The notes beneath the pieces were generated by a model. It did not search any database. It was not told the origin of the DNA and was given only the letters and a program-made list of their open reading frames with translations. 5,716 nt of DNA from Candidatus Nanopelagicales bacterium. Its GTDB lineage: Bacteria; Actinomycetota; Actinomycetes; S36-B12; UBA10799. The DNA lies in assembly GCA_025455985.1 (NCBI GenBank), contig JALOLM010000253.1:1-5716 (forward strand), in the 5' to 3' direction. The translations under genes were made by a program, and so were the position numbers. Below, in pieces: positions 1-4,689 of this stretch; positions within the stretch are counted from its first letter, which is position 1, and every line of letters starts with the position of its first letter.

Positions 1-151
1 GGCCCTCGGCGGTTACGTGATCGCCGAGTCCGGGCGAAAGCTTGCGATCGCGATCATCGTCAATCAGGCGATGTTCAACGACATCCAAGGCGTCTTCGAC
101 GCGAACGAGGATTTGGGCAAAATCGCCACCACCATCTATGAGCAGAACTGA
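1..151 (+). CDS. C-terminal fragment of a probable D-alanyl-D-alanine carboxypeptidase (S13/PBP4 type)
   Basis: Only the last 49 codons are present, read from base 2 to the TGA at 149-151; the gene starts outside the window. The fragment begins ALGGYVIAESGRKLAIAI and continues with IVNQ and a tail containing DIQGVF and EDLGKIATTIYE. In S13 penicillin-binding proteins (DacB/PBP4), the region after the KTG box has the form 'GYV...SGR.LAF...VN', followed by a short helix ending near 'D.G.IA..L', and this fragment fits that pattern. Such enzymes trim or cut peptidoglycan stem peptides outside the membrane. The catalytic SxxK, SxN and KTG boxes lie upstream and cannot be checked. The C-terminus of another serine beta-lactamase-like hydrolase is the main alternative. 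The next gene starts 34 nt downstream on the same strand, but it may have its own promoter. Confidence 0.55.
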   Translation, partial: ALGGYVIAESGRKLAIAIIVNQAMFNDIQGVFDANEDLGKIATTIYEQN

Positions 152-173
152 CCTTGTGGCGGTGCGCGTGACG

Positions 174-179
174 TAGGCT
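174..179 (+). promoter_or_regulatory. Candidate -10 hexamer for leaderless transcription of the beta-helix gene
   Basis: TAGGCT matches the actinobacterial TAnnnT -10 pattern and ends exactly 6 nt before the GTG at 186, so transcription would begin at or next to the start codon. There is no convincing Shine-Dalgarno sequence before this GTG, and I see no good -35 hexamer at 16-19 nt. The same arrangement occurs at the phzF start on the other strand. The match is short and could be chance. Confidence 0.35.
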
Positions 180-185
180 CTTCGG

Positions 186-1982
186 GTGATCAACTTCAGG
201 CCTATCGTCGCGCTAGCCGCGACAGCGTTCGTCGTGACGTCCTCACTGCTGTCCGCTCCCATGGCTTCGGCGGCGCTGCCTACCCAGACTTGGGTCTCCG
301 GCGTCGGGGACGATGCGAACCCCTGCTCGCGCACGGCACCGTGCAAGACGTTCGCCGGCGCGATCAGTAAGACCGAGGAGGGCGGCCAGATCACCGTTCT
401 GGACGGTGGCGGGTTCGGGGCGGTCACCATCAGCAAGGCCATCACAATCGACGCCAGCGAGGTGGAGGGCGGAGTCCTGTCTCCATCCGTGAATGCGATC
501 ATCGTCAACGCCGGCGCCGACGACACGGTGGTGCTGCGCGGCCTGGACATCGTCGGTGGCTACACCGCGAAGCCCACTGCCACGGAGTGCTCGGCCAATG
601 CACTGAACGGGGTCAAGATCGTGAACGGTGGCAAGGTCGTCGTGGAGGACACGCGGTTCACCGGGATTGCCGGCTCGGCAGTACTGGTCGCCGCCACAAC
701 AACCAGCCCGCAGGTGGTCCTCGAGAACAGCGTGATGCGCAACGGATGCGGACCAGCGGTCGCGGCCTCAGCGCCGGATGGTAAGACCGCCTCGGTACAA
801 CTGCTGAACTCGACGCTGTCGACGAACAGCGTGGGCGTCTCGGCCGGCCAGGGTTCGACAGTGAGCCTGAAATCAACGACGCTGTTCGGCAACGGCAAGG
901 ACACCGAGGTGACTGGCAACGGCGTCATCGACACGTCCGACCCAGCTAGCCACCTGCTCGCTGCTTCACCGATCCAGAACCCCAACACGACCGTGGCCCA
1001 GCCTGCCGTGGCGACGAGGACCTGGGTGTCCGCGGTCGGCGACGACCTGAACCCGTGCTCACGCACGGCACCGTGCAAGACGTTCGCCGGTTCCATTGCC
1101 AAGACGCAGAACGGCGGCGAGATCAATGTGCTGGACAACGGCAACTTCGGGCAAGTGACCATCACCAAGGCCATCACGATCGATGCGACCGGGGCTAACG
1201 GATTCATCGAGGCGACGACGACAGGTGTCACGATCAACGCCAGCGACACCCAGGACGTGATCCTGCGTGGGCTGACGATCATGGGCACGCCTGCAGTTGC
1301 CCAGTGCCCTTACGCACCTGGGTCGGGCGTGACGATTCTTGGTGGACGCTCGGTCCACATCGAGAAGACGACAATCTCCGGGTTCAAGACCACTGGCATT
1401 GACATCACTCCGACAGCCCAAGCCACCCGCGTGGTCGTCAATGAGTCCTTGGTGAGCAATGTGTGCGGCACCGGCATCAACGTAGCCCCCAACGCCGGCC
1501 AGACTGTGCCAGTCCTGGTGCGGAACACCGCGGTGATCAACACGGCCGTCGGCGTCAACGCGGCTACCGGCGGCGCAGTCAGCCTGGTCGGCGGGGTCCG
1601 GTCGGACAACGGCACCGACACCAGCGCGGCCGGCGGCAGCGTCACCGTGGTACCGAACGTCAAGACCCCAGACCCGGTGATCATCGAGGTGCCGGTAGCA
1701 GCCCCGATTGTGCGTACCGACCAGCGACCGCCGGTGGCCTGCAAGGCCCTGCCGAAGAAGTTGCGGCCGTCCACCAAGACCGTTCTGCTGCGCTCCACCT
1801 GCGTGACGACCGGCGGTCAGAAGGTGACGGTCAAGGTGACCGGGAAGGCCAAGCTGATCAAGCAGAAAGGTGGGCGAATCCTGGTGGCCACCAAGCGATC
1901 CGGCAGCGTGACCGTGACCATGAGTGCAGCAGCCAACACCTACTTCAACGCATACTCCAAGCAGCGCACCTACCGGCTGTAG
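186..1982 (+). CDS. Secreted two-module parallel beta-helix protein
   Basis: This 598-residue protein is probably exported by Sec. Residues 1-29 form a signal peptide: Arg5, a hydrophobic stretch at about 7-24, and an ASA|A cleavage site after 29. Two tandem modules follow, starting at T35 and T279 (offset exactly 244 residues); each opens with TWVS.VGDD.NPCSRTAPCKTFAG and runs into Val/Ile/Thr/Asn-rich turns typical of right-handed parallel beta-helices. About 44 of the first 56 residues are identical between copies. Each module has four cysteines (47, 53, 135, 188 and 291, 297, 374, 427); the last two are 53 residues apart in both, which suggests conserved disulfides. A Pro/Val linker (about 485-515) leads to a Lys-rich C-terminal domain with C519 and C539. 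No catalytic residues of pectate lyases are recognisable, and no sortase motif or C-terminal membrane segment is present. A structural, adhesive or carbohydrate-binding surface role is possible but unproven. The GTG at 186 is chosen because the next in-frame ATG (261) would remove the signal peptide. Confidence 0.85.
   Translation: MINFRPIVALAATAFVVTSSLLSAPMASAALPTQTWVSGVGDDANPCSRTAPCKTFAGAISKTEEGGQITVLDGGGFGAVTISKAITIDASEVEGGVLSPSVNAIIVNAGADDTVVLRGLDIVGGYTAKPTATECSANALNGVKIVNGGKVVVEDTRFTGIAGSAVLVAATTTSPQVVLENSVMRNGCGPAVAASAPDGKTASVQLLNSTLSTNSVGVSAGQGSTVSLKSTTLFGNGKDTEVTGNGVIDTSDPASHLLAASPIQNPNTTVAQPAVATRTWVSAVGDDLNPCSRTAPCKTFAGSIAKTQNGGEINVLDNGNFGQVTITKAITIDATGANGFIEATTTGVTINASDTQDVILRGLTIMGTPAVAQCPYAPGSGVTILGGRSVHIEKTTISGFKTTGIDITPTAQATRVVVNESLVSNVCGTGINVAPNAGQTVPVLVRNTAVINTAVGVNAATGGAVSLVGGVRSDNGTDTSAAGGSVTVVPNVKTPDPVIIEVPVAAPIVRTDQRPPVACKALPKKLRPSTKTVLLRSTCVTTGGQKVTVKVTGKAKLIKQKGGRILVATKRSGSVTVTMSAAANTYFNAYSKQRTYRL
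288..935 (+). repeat. Beta-helix module, copy 1 (coding tandem repeat)
   Basis: Residues 35-250 of the secreted protein. It has the NPCSRTAPCKTF opening, a strand-rich core and the tail GNGVIDT. Nucleotides 330-358 are identical to 1062-1090 (29 bp), the longest exact match I found between the copies. Elsewhere the copies differ mainly at third positions and by small indels (82 versus 77 residues between the second and third cysteines), so the duplication is not recent. Confidence 0.8.
1020..1658 (+). repeat. Beta-helix module, copy 2 (coding tandem repeat)
   Basis: Residues 279-491, starting TWVSAVGDD and ending SVTVVPN. It aligns with copy 1 over its whole length, with the strongest match in the first 56 residues. 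A linker of about 28 residues (251-278, ending QPAVATR) separates the two modules. All four cysteine positions are kept. Confidence 0.8.
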
Positions 1983-1984
1983 CC

Positions 1985-2809
1985 TCAGAGGTCCAGATGA
2001 CCTTCGACCAGGGTCCGGGTTGACCCGGACACCCACACCTGGCCGTCGATGCTGAGCACGCGCACCAGCCCCTCGCGGCCCATTGCCGTCCCCTGCCTGG
2101 CGGTGTACGGGAAGCCGACGACGCCAATGTCCGTCAACCACCCCGCGAGGGATGCGTTGAGACTGCCGGTCACCGGATCCTCGACGGTGGCCGAACCGAC
2201 GGGGAAGAATGCCCGCACCTCCACGTCCGCCGCACCACCTTCGGGCAGTGCACCCACCACACCGAGGAACAGGCCGTCGAGCGGTCCGGGACGAACCCCG
2301 AGCACCTCGTCGGCATCATTGAGCAGAACCGCCACCCAGCCGGGTCCGTTGTCTACCCATTGCGCCGCGCGGATCGAAGCGGTCTCGATTCCAAGACCCC
2401 GGGCAATTCGGTTGAGGTCCTCCGCCGCTACCGGTCCTGAACGCACCAGAACCGGAGCGGCGAACGCCAGTTGACCTTCACGCTCTCGCACTTCGACCAG
2501 TCCGACACCACACTCCTGCACCACATCAGTCGACGAGCTGCCAGTCGCGCTACGCCAGGCGTGGCACGTGCCCAACGTGGGATGGCCGGCGAAAGCGAGC
2601 TCCTGACCGGGTGTGAAGATCCGCACACGATAGTCCGCGGCCGGGTCGGAGGGGGGAAGTACGAACGTCGTCTCCGACAGATTCATCCACGTGGCGAAGG
2701 CCTGCATCTGCGACGTCGTCAGATCTTCAGCGTCGAGGACCACGGCCACTGGGTTGCCCCGAAGTGGCCCGGATCCGAAAACGTCAACTTGCTGGAATCG
2801 TCTGCGCAC
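1985..2809 (-). CDS. PhzF-family isomerase/epimerase-like protein
   Basis: This 274-residue cytoplasmic protein of the PhzF fold has the family's usual length of about 260-300. Signature blocks appear in order: FQQVDVFGSGPLRGNPVAVV (5-24); NLSETTFV with Glu46, aligning with the catalytic Glu45 of Pseudomonas PhzF; FTPGQELAFAGHPTLGT (65-81), with His76 matching its His74; EDPVTGSLNASLAGWL, with Asp211; and RQGTAMGREG near the end. All expected catalytic positions are therefore present. PhzF itself isomerises trans-2,3-dihydro-3-hydroxyanthranilate in phenazine synthesis, but most members outside phenazine clusters have unknown substrates, and no phenazine genes are nearby. The symbol phzF is therefore not assigned. 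The GTG start at 2809 places the conserved FxQVDVF motif at the N-terminus as expected, and no good Shine-Dalgarno sequence precedes it. It converges on the beta-helix gene (2-nt gap) and diverges from the flavin/heme operon. Confidence 0.92.
   Translation of the reverse strand: MRRRFQQVDVFGSGPLRGNPVAVVLDAEDLTTSQMQAFATWMNLSETTFVLPPSDPAADYRVRIFTPGQELAFAGHPTLGTCHAWRSATGSSSTDVVQECGVGLVEVREREGQLAFAAPVLVRSGPVAAEDLNRIARGLGIETASIRAAQWVDNGPGWVAVLLNDADEVLGVRPGPLDGLFLGVVGALPEGGAADVEVRAFFPVGSATVEDPVTGSLNASLAGWLTDIGVVGFPYTARQGTAMGREGLVRVLSIDGQVWVSGSTRTLVEGHLDL
2013..2030. terminator. Perfect inverted repeat just past the convergent stops; possible terminator
   Basis: GTCCGGGT (2013-2020) and ACCCGGAC (2023-2030) are perfect inverted arms separated by 2 nt; the hairpin would open to a 4-6-nt loop. 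It lies 31 nt past the beta-helix stop and inside the last codons of the phzF-like gene. No T-run follows on the plus strand. With only 2 nt between the convergent genes, a terminator would have to sit inside the opposing gene, as this does. It could equally be a codon-driven coincidence. Confidence 0.3.
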
Positions 2810-2815
2810 GAGACC

Positions 2816-2821
2816 ACTCTA
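2816..2821 (-). promoter_or_regulatory. Candidate -10 hexamer for leaderless phzF-like transcript
   Basis: Read on the minus strand this is TAGAGT, a TAnnnT match that ends exactly 6 nt before the GTG start at 2809. No clear -35 is visible at normal spacing. The lack of a strong ribosome binding site and the identical geometry at base 174 support leaderless initiation. Confidence 0.4.
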
Positions 2822-2855
2822 GGAACTGAGACGCCCCACGGGCTGCCAGCAGGCA

Positions 2856-2898
2856 CTTTGGCAGTCCGCAGGGCACCTTGCCCTTCAGCATGCCAAAG
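2856..2898. repeat. Nested inverted repeat (two-tier hairpin)
   Basis: CTTTGGCA (2856-2863) is the exact reverse complement of TGCCAAAG (2891-2898). Inside it, GGGCA (2871-2875) pairs with TGCCC (2879-2883) around a 3-nt loop. The two stems are separated by 7-nt strands on each side, giving a symmetrical internal loop. The left outer arm overlaps TGGCAG (2859-2864), which can instead pair with CTGCCA (2843-2848), so two mutually exclusive folds exist. Confidence 0.55.
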
Positions 2899-2906
2899 GG
2901 GACACA

Positions 2907-2947
2907 GGAAGCGCGTCACTCCCAAGGGGTGAACCCCGCGCGCTTCC
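2907..2947. repeat. 9-bp inverted repeat with inner GGGG-TGAA-CCCC hairpin
   Basis: GGAAGCGCG (2907-2915) is the exact reverse complement of CGCGCTTCC (2939-2947). The 23-nt middle contains GGGG (2926-2929), TGAA and CCCC (2934-2937), a perfect inner stem. An alternative inner pairing is TCAC/GTGA around CCC/GGG. No T-run follows on the plus strand. On the minus strand no T-run follows either. It sits 35 nt upstream of the operon's first ATG, which favours a regulatory site or leader structure over a terminator. Confidence 0.5.
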
Positions 2948-2982
2948 GGGATTCTGACGATCGGCTGAAGTCATGATTCACC

Positions 2983-3255
2983 ATGACCGCGCAATGGGAC
3001 CCCGAACACCGCGACGAGGAACTCCACCGGATCACGAACCTCACGAGAGCCGTTACCGCGACGGCCGTCGGCGCGACTGTACTGCTCGGGGTCGGCATCG
3101 CCTGGGGTGACCAGCAACGCGTCGATCAGGCGGACCAGCGGGAGTCGACTCAGACCCCGGCACCTGGGTCGACAATCGCCCCGCCGACCGCCACCCCCAC
3201 AGCGCCGACCCCGGCCACCTCGAAGGCTCCCACATCGAAGTCCGGAGGGTCATGA
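2983..3255 (+). CDS. Small single-pass membrane protein with a Pro/Thr-rich tail (operon leader gene)
   Basis: This 90-residue protein is not recognised as a member of a named family. Residues 1-22 are charged (MTAQWDPEHRDEELHR) with Arg10, Arg16 and Arg22 before a hydrophobic segment at about 23-41 (Ala/Val/Gly/Leu). The positive residues before the helix and the absence of Lys or Arg immediately after it predict N-inside, C-outside. Residues 43-54 are polar (GDQQRVDQADQRES), and residues 55-90 form a low-complexity Pro/Thr/Ala/Ser tail with Lys84 and Lys87. There is no Cys, no heme motif and no ApbE-type flavinylation motif. It ends 1 nt before the next gene's GTG and carries that gene's Shine-Dalgarno sequence, so it is translated with the operon. 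It may be an assembly or anchoring factor for the redox proteins, which is a guess from context only. Confidence 0.75.
   Translation: MTAQWDPEHRDEELHRITNLTRAVTATAVGATVLLGVGIAWGDQQRVDQADQRESTQTPAPGSTIAPPTATPTAPTPATSKAPTSKSGGS
3244..3249 (+). promoter_or_regulatory. Ribosome binding site that sets the apbE-like start
   Basis: GGAGGG lies in the last codons of the small membrane protein gene and is 7 nt before the GTG at 3257. This supports GTG 3257 over the in-frame GTG at 3263 (13 nt away) and over far-upstream starts inside the preceding gene. Confidence 0.7.
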
Positions 3256-3256
3256 G

Positions 3257-4123
3257 GTGATCGTGAGGACGCACTTCCCTCTGTGGGGAGGCCAAGCACA
3301 CGTTTGCGCCGACCAAACGTCACTGCCCCAGACGCTGTCGGCAGTGCAGCGGGTCATTGCCGACGTGGACCGCTCGTGCAGCGCATACCGCGACGACTCC
3401 GACCTGAGCGCGGTCAATCGCGCACAGGGGTGCTGGACGCAGGTCGGGCCGGTGTTCCTGGACGTCCTGACCGAGGCACTGGCCATGGCCGATGCGACCG
3501 GCGGCCTGGCCGATCCGACCGTGGGCACAGCCACACTGGCGACCACGAATCCTGTCCCCGTGACCGTGCACCCCCATGCGGACTGGCGTGGGGTCGATGT
3601 CGACCTGCGCCAACGACGGGTGCGTTTGCGCCGAGGGCTTTCCCTGGATCTCGGGGCGATCGCCAAGGCTCACTGCGCCGACCGCGCTGCCAGCGCGGCT
3701 CACTCAGCAACAGGTGGGACGGTCCTGGTCTGCCTGCTCGGTGACATCGCGGTGGCCGGTGAGGCACCCGATGGCGGCTGGCCCGTCGTCTGCGCCGACG
3801 ACCACCGTGGGGCTGCCGATCTGCCGGGCGATCCCGGCGCGCGGGTGCACATCACCACCGGCGGCCTGGCGACGTCGAGCCTGACTGTGCGTCGCGGAGT
3901 CCATGGCAATCATGTGGTCGATCCACGCACGCTCAGGCCGGTTCAGGGACCCGTGCGCACCGCGAGTGTGGCGGCGTTGACCTGCGCACACGCCAACGCC
4001 GCGGCCACTGCGGCGCTTGTGCGTGGCCCTTCAGCCAGGCACTGGCTCGAGGGGCTCGGCCTACCCGCCCGGCTCGTGCATGAGGACGGACAGGTGGAGA
4101 TGACAGGAGGATGGCCGCAATGA
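3257..4123 (+). CDS. ApbE-family FAD:protein FMN transferase (leaderless of signal peptide)
   Basis: This 288-residue protein from GTG 3257 probably moves FMN from FAD onto a Thr/Ser of a partner protein. Family blocks occur in order: DRSCSAYRDDSDLSAVNR (38-55), TGGLADPTVG (81-90), LDLGAIAKAHCADRA (130-144), LLGDIAVAGEAPDG (160-173), TTGGLATSSL (200-209), HVVDPRTLRPV (219-229) and TCAHANAAAT (242-251). Departures from the textbook pattern are Ala138 where most have Gly after the Lys, Leu161 for the first Gly of GGD, and Asn247 where the classical Asp metal ligand of ADAxxT sits; Thr251 is kept. From memory, Asn is common in actinobacterial relatives, so activity is not excluded. There is no signal peptide or lipobox, unlike the periplasmic lipoprotein ApbE of Gram-negatives. 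A flavinylation substrate motif is not seen in the window's other proteins. The gene overlaps the next by 4 nt (ATGA). Confidence 0.88.
   Translation: MIVRTHFPLWGGQAHVCADQTSLPQTLSAVQRVIADVDRSCSAYRDDSDLSAVNRAQGCWTQVGPVFLDVLTEALAMADATGGLADPTVGTATLATTNPVPVTVHPHADWRGVDVDLRQRRVRLRRGLSLDLGAIAKAHCADRAASAAHSATGGTVLVCLLGDIAVAGEAPDGGWPVVCADDHRGAADLPGDPGARVHITTGGLATSSLTVRRGVHGNHVVDPRTLRPVQGPVRTASVAALTCAHANAAATAALVRGPSARHWLEGLGLPARLVHEDGQVEMTGGWPQ
4105..4110 (+). promoter_or_regulatory. Ribosome binding site that sets the ferric-reductase-like start
   Basis: AGGAGG abuts the ATG at 4111 with no spacer but is 9 nt before the ATG at 4120. The second ATG also forms the ATGA overlap with the upstream stop. 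The start is therefore placed at 4120, three codons downstream of the longest reading frame. Confidence 0.75.
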
Positions 4124-4689
4124 CACTGGCTTTCATCGATTGGTCCCAGGTGAGCCTGGTCTGGGTGGCCGAGCGCGCCACCGGCTTGACCGCGCTGGCT
4201 CTCTTGACCCTGTCGACGTTTCTCGGCACAGTCGTGTCGGCAGGCTGGAGCAGTCGGCGGTTTCCGGAGGTCCGAGCGGTCAGCCTTCACCGCAACATCG
4301 CCCTGCTGACCCTGGCATTCCTGGTCGTCCACGTCTTCGGAGCCATCGCCGACCAATACGTCGAGGTCCCGCTCTCATCTGCCCTGATCCCCTTCACCTC
4401 GACCTACAAGACAGTCTGGGTCGGCCTGGGCACCCTGGCCTTCGACCTTCTTCTTGCACTCTTGATCACCAGCGTGTTGCGCGACCGAATCAATGCCGGG
4501 CTTTGGCGGTTGATCCACGACTTCACCTACGTCTGCTGGGGGTTGGCCACTGTGCACGCGCTGGCGGCAGGCTTCGAACGGGGGCTGACGTTCACCATCG
4601 CCGTGGCCGGGATCCTCCTGGTCGTGCCGACGACCATCATGCGATACGTACGTCCGCACGAGCGCCCCGAACTGGAGAAGGCCCGATGA
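4120..4689 (+). CDS. Ferric-reductase-like diheme transmembrane protein
   Basis: This 189-residue integral membrane protein has about five helices: roughly 14-40, 58-78, 99-119, 129-150 and 155-173. Two histidine pairs, H57/H71 in one helix and H133/H146 in another (spacings 14 and 13), match the bis-heme b arrangement of the ferric reductase/NADPH oxidase/MsrQ membrane domain. H57 would pair with H133 or H146, and H71 with the other, one heme near each face. The protein ends soon after the last helix (VRPHERPELEKAR), so it lacks the FAD- and NAD-binding domains of full ferric reductases and needs an outside electron donor. The NuoF-like product of the next gene is the natural candidate. Transport of electrons across the membrane to an external acceptor is inferred. 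It overlaps apbE and the NuoF-like gene by 4 nt each, so production is probably translationally coupled. Confidence 0.88.
   Translation: MTLAFIDWSQVSLVWVAERATGLTALALLTLSTFLGTVVSAGWSSRRFPEVRAVSLHRNIALLTLAFLVVHVFGAIADQYVEVPLSSALIPFTSTYKTVWVGLGTLAFDLLLALLITSVLRDRINAGLWRLIHDFTYVCWGLATVHALAAGFERGLTFTIAVAGILLVVPTTIMRYVRPHERPELEKAR

Larger units (their letters stand above)
2810..2982. other. Divergent intergenic region rich in inverted repeats
   Basis: These 173 nt separate the minus-strand phzF-like gene from the plus-strand flavin/heme operon and must hold promoters for both. I see two nested inverted repeats (2856-2898 and 2907-2947) and an alternative pairing (2843-2848 with 2859-2864). There is also a weak -10-like CATGAT at 2972-2977, 5 nt before the operon's first ATG. 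The TCATGA part of it (2971-2976) is palindromic. No convincing Shine-Dalgarno sequence precedes the ATG at 2983. No tRNA or known riboswitch consensus was recognised. The structures could be operator sites in DNA or folds in an operon leader RNA, depending on where transcription starts. Confidence 0.6.

Noticed and set aside
330..1090. Mobile-element or CRISPR-like direct repeat (29 bp at 330 and 1062)
   Set aside because: The repeat is in frame within homologous protein modules and has just two copies, 732 bp apart. Domain duplication explains it.
560..1288. Minus-strand open frame of 242 codons
   Set aside because: It lies wholly inside the beta-helix gene, shows no recognisable motif and spans the linker between the two repeats. 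It is an antisense shadow.
1059..2141. Long minus-strand open frame (360 codons) under the beta-helix gene
   Set aside because: Its translation is rich in Arg, Gly, His and Asp without domain logic, and it runs across the 3' ends of two well-supported genes. It is an antisense shadow of GC-rich coding sequence.
1985..2809. Phenazine biosynthesis cluster
   Set aside because: Only a PhzF-family gene is present. This family is widespread outside phenazine pathways, and no other phz genes lie nearby.
2822..2982. FMN, c-di-AMP or cobalamin riboswitch upstream of the flavin-related operon
   Set aside because: I compared the segment with the remembered conserved cores of these classes and found no match. 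The hairpins are real as sequence, but no known class can be assigned.
3107..3256. Extended upstream start for the ApbE-like protein
   Set aside because: The added residues are an Arg/Pro-rich out-of-frame reading of the small membrane protein gene, unlike any ApbE N-terminus. A good Shine-Dalgarno sequence sits 7 nt before GTG 3257.
4111..4119. ATG at 4111 as the start of the diheme membrane protein
   Set aside because: The AGGAGG ends directly at this ATG, leaving no spacer. ATG 4120 has a 9-nt spacer and a standard ATGA overlap.
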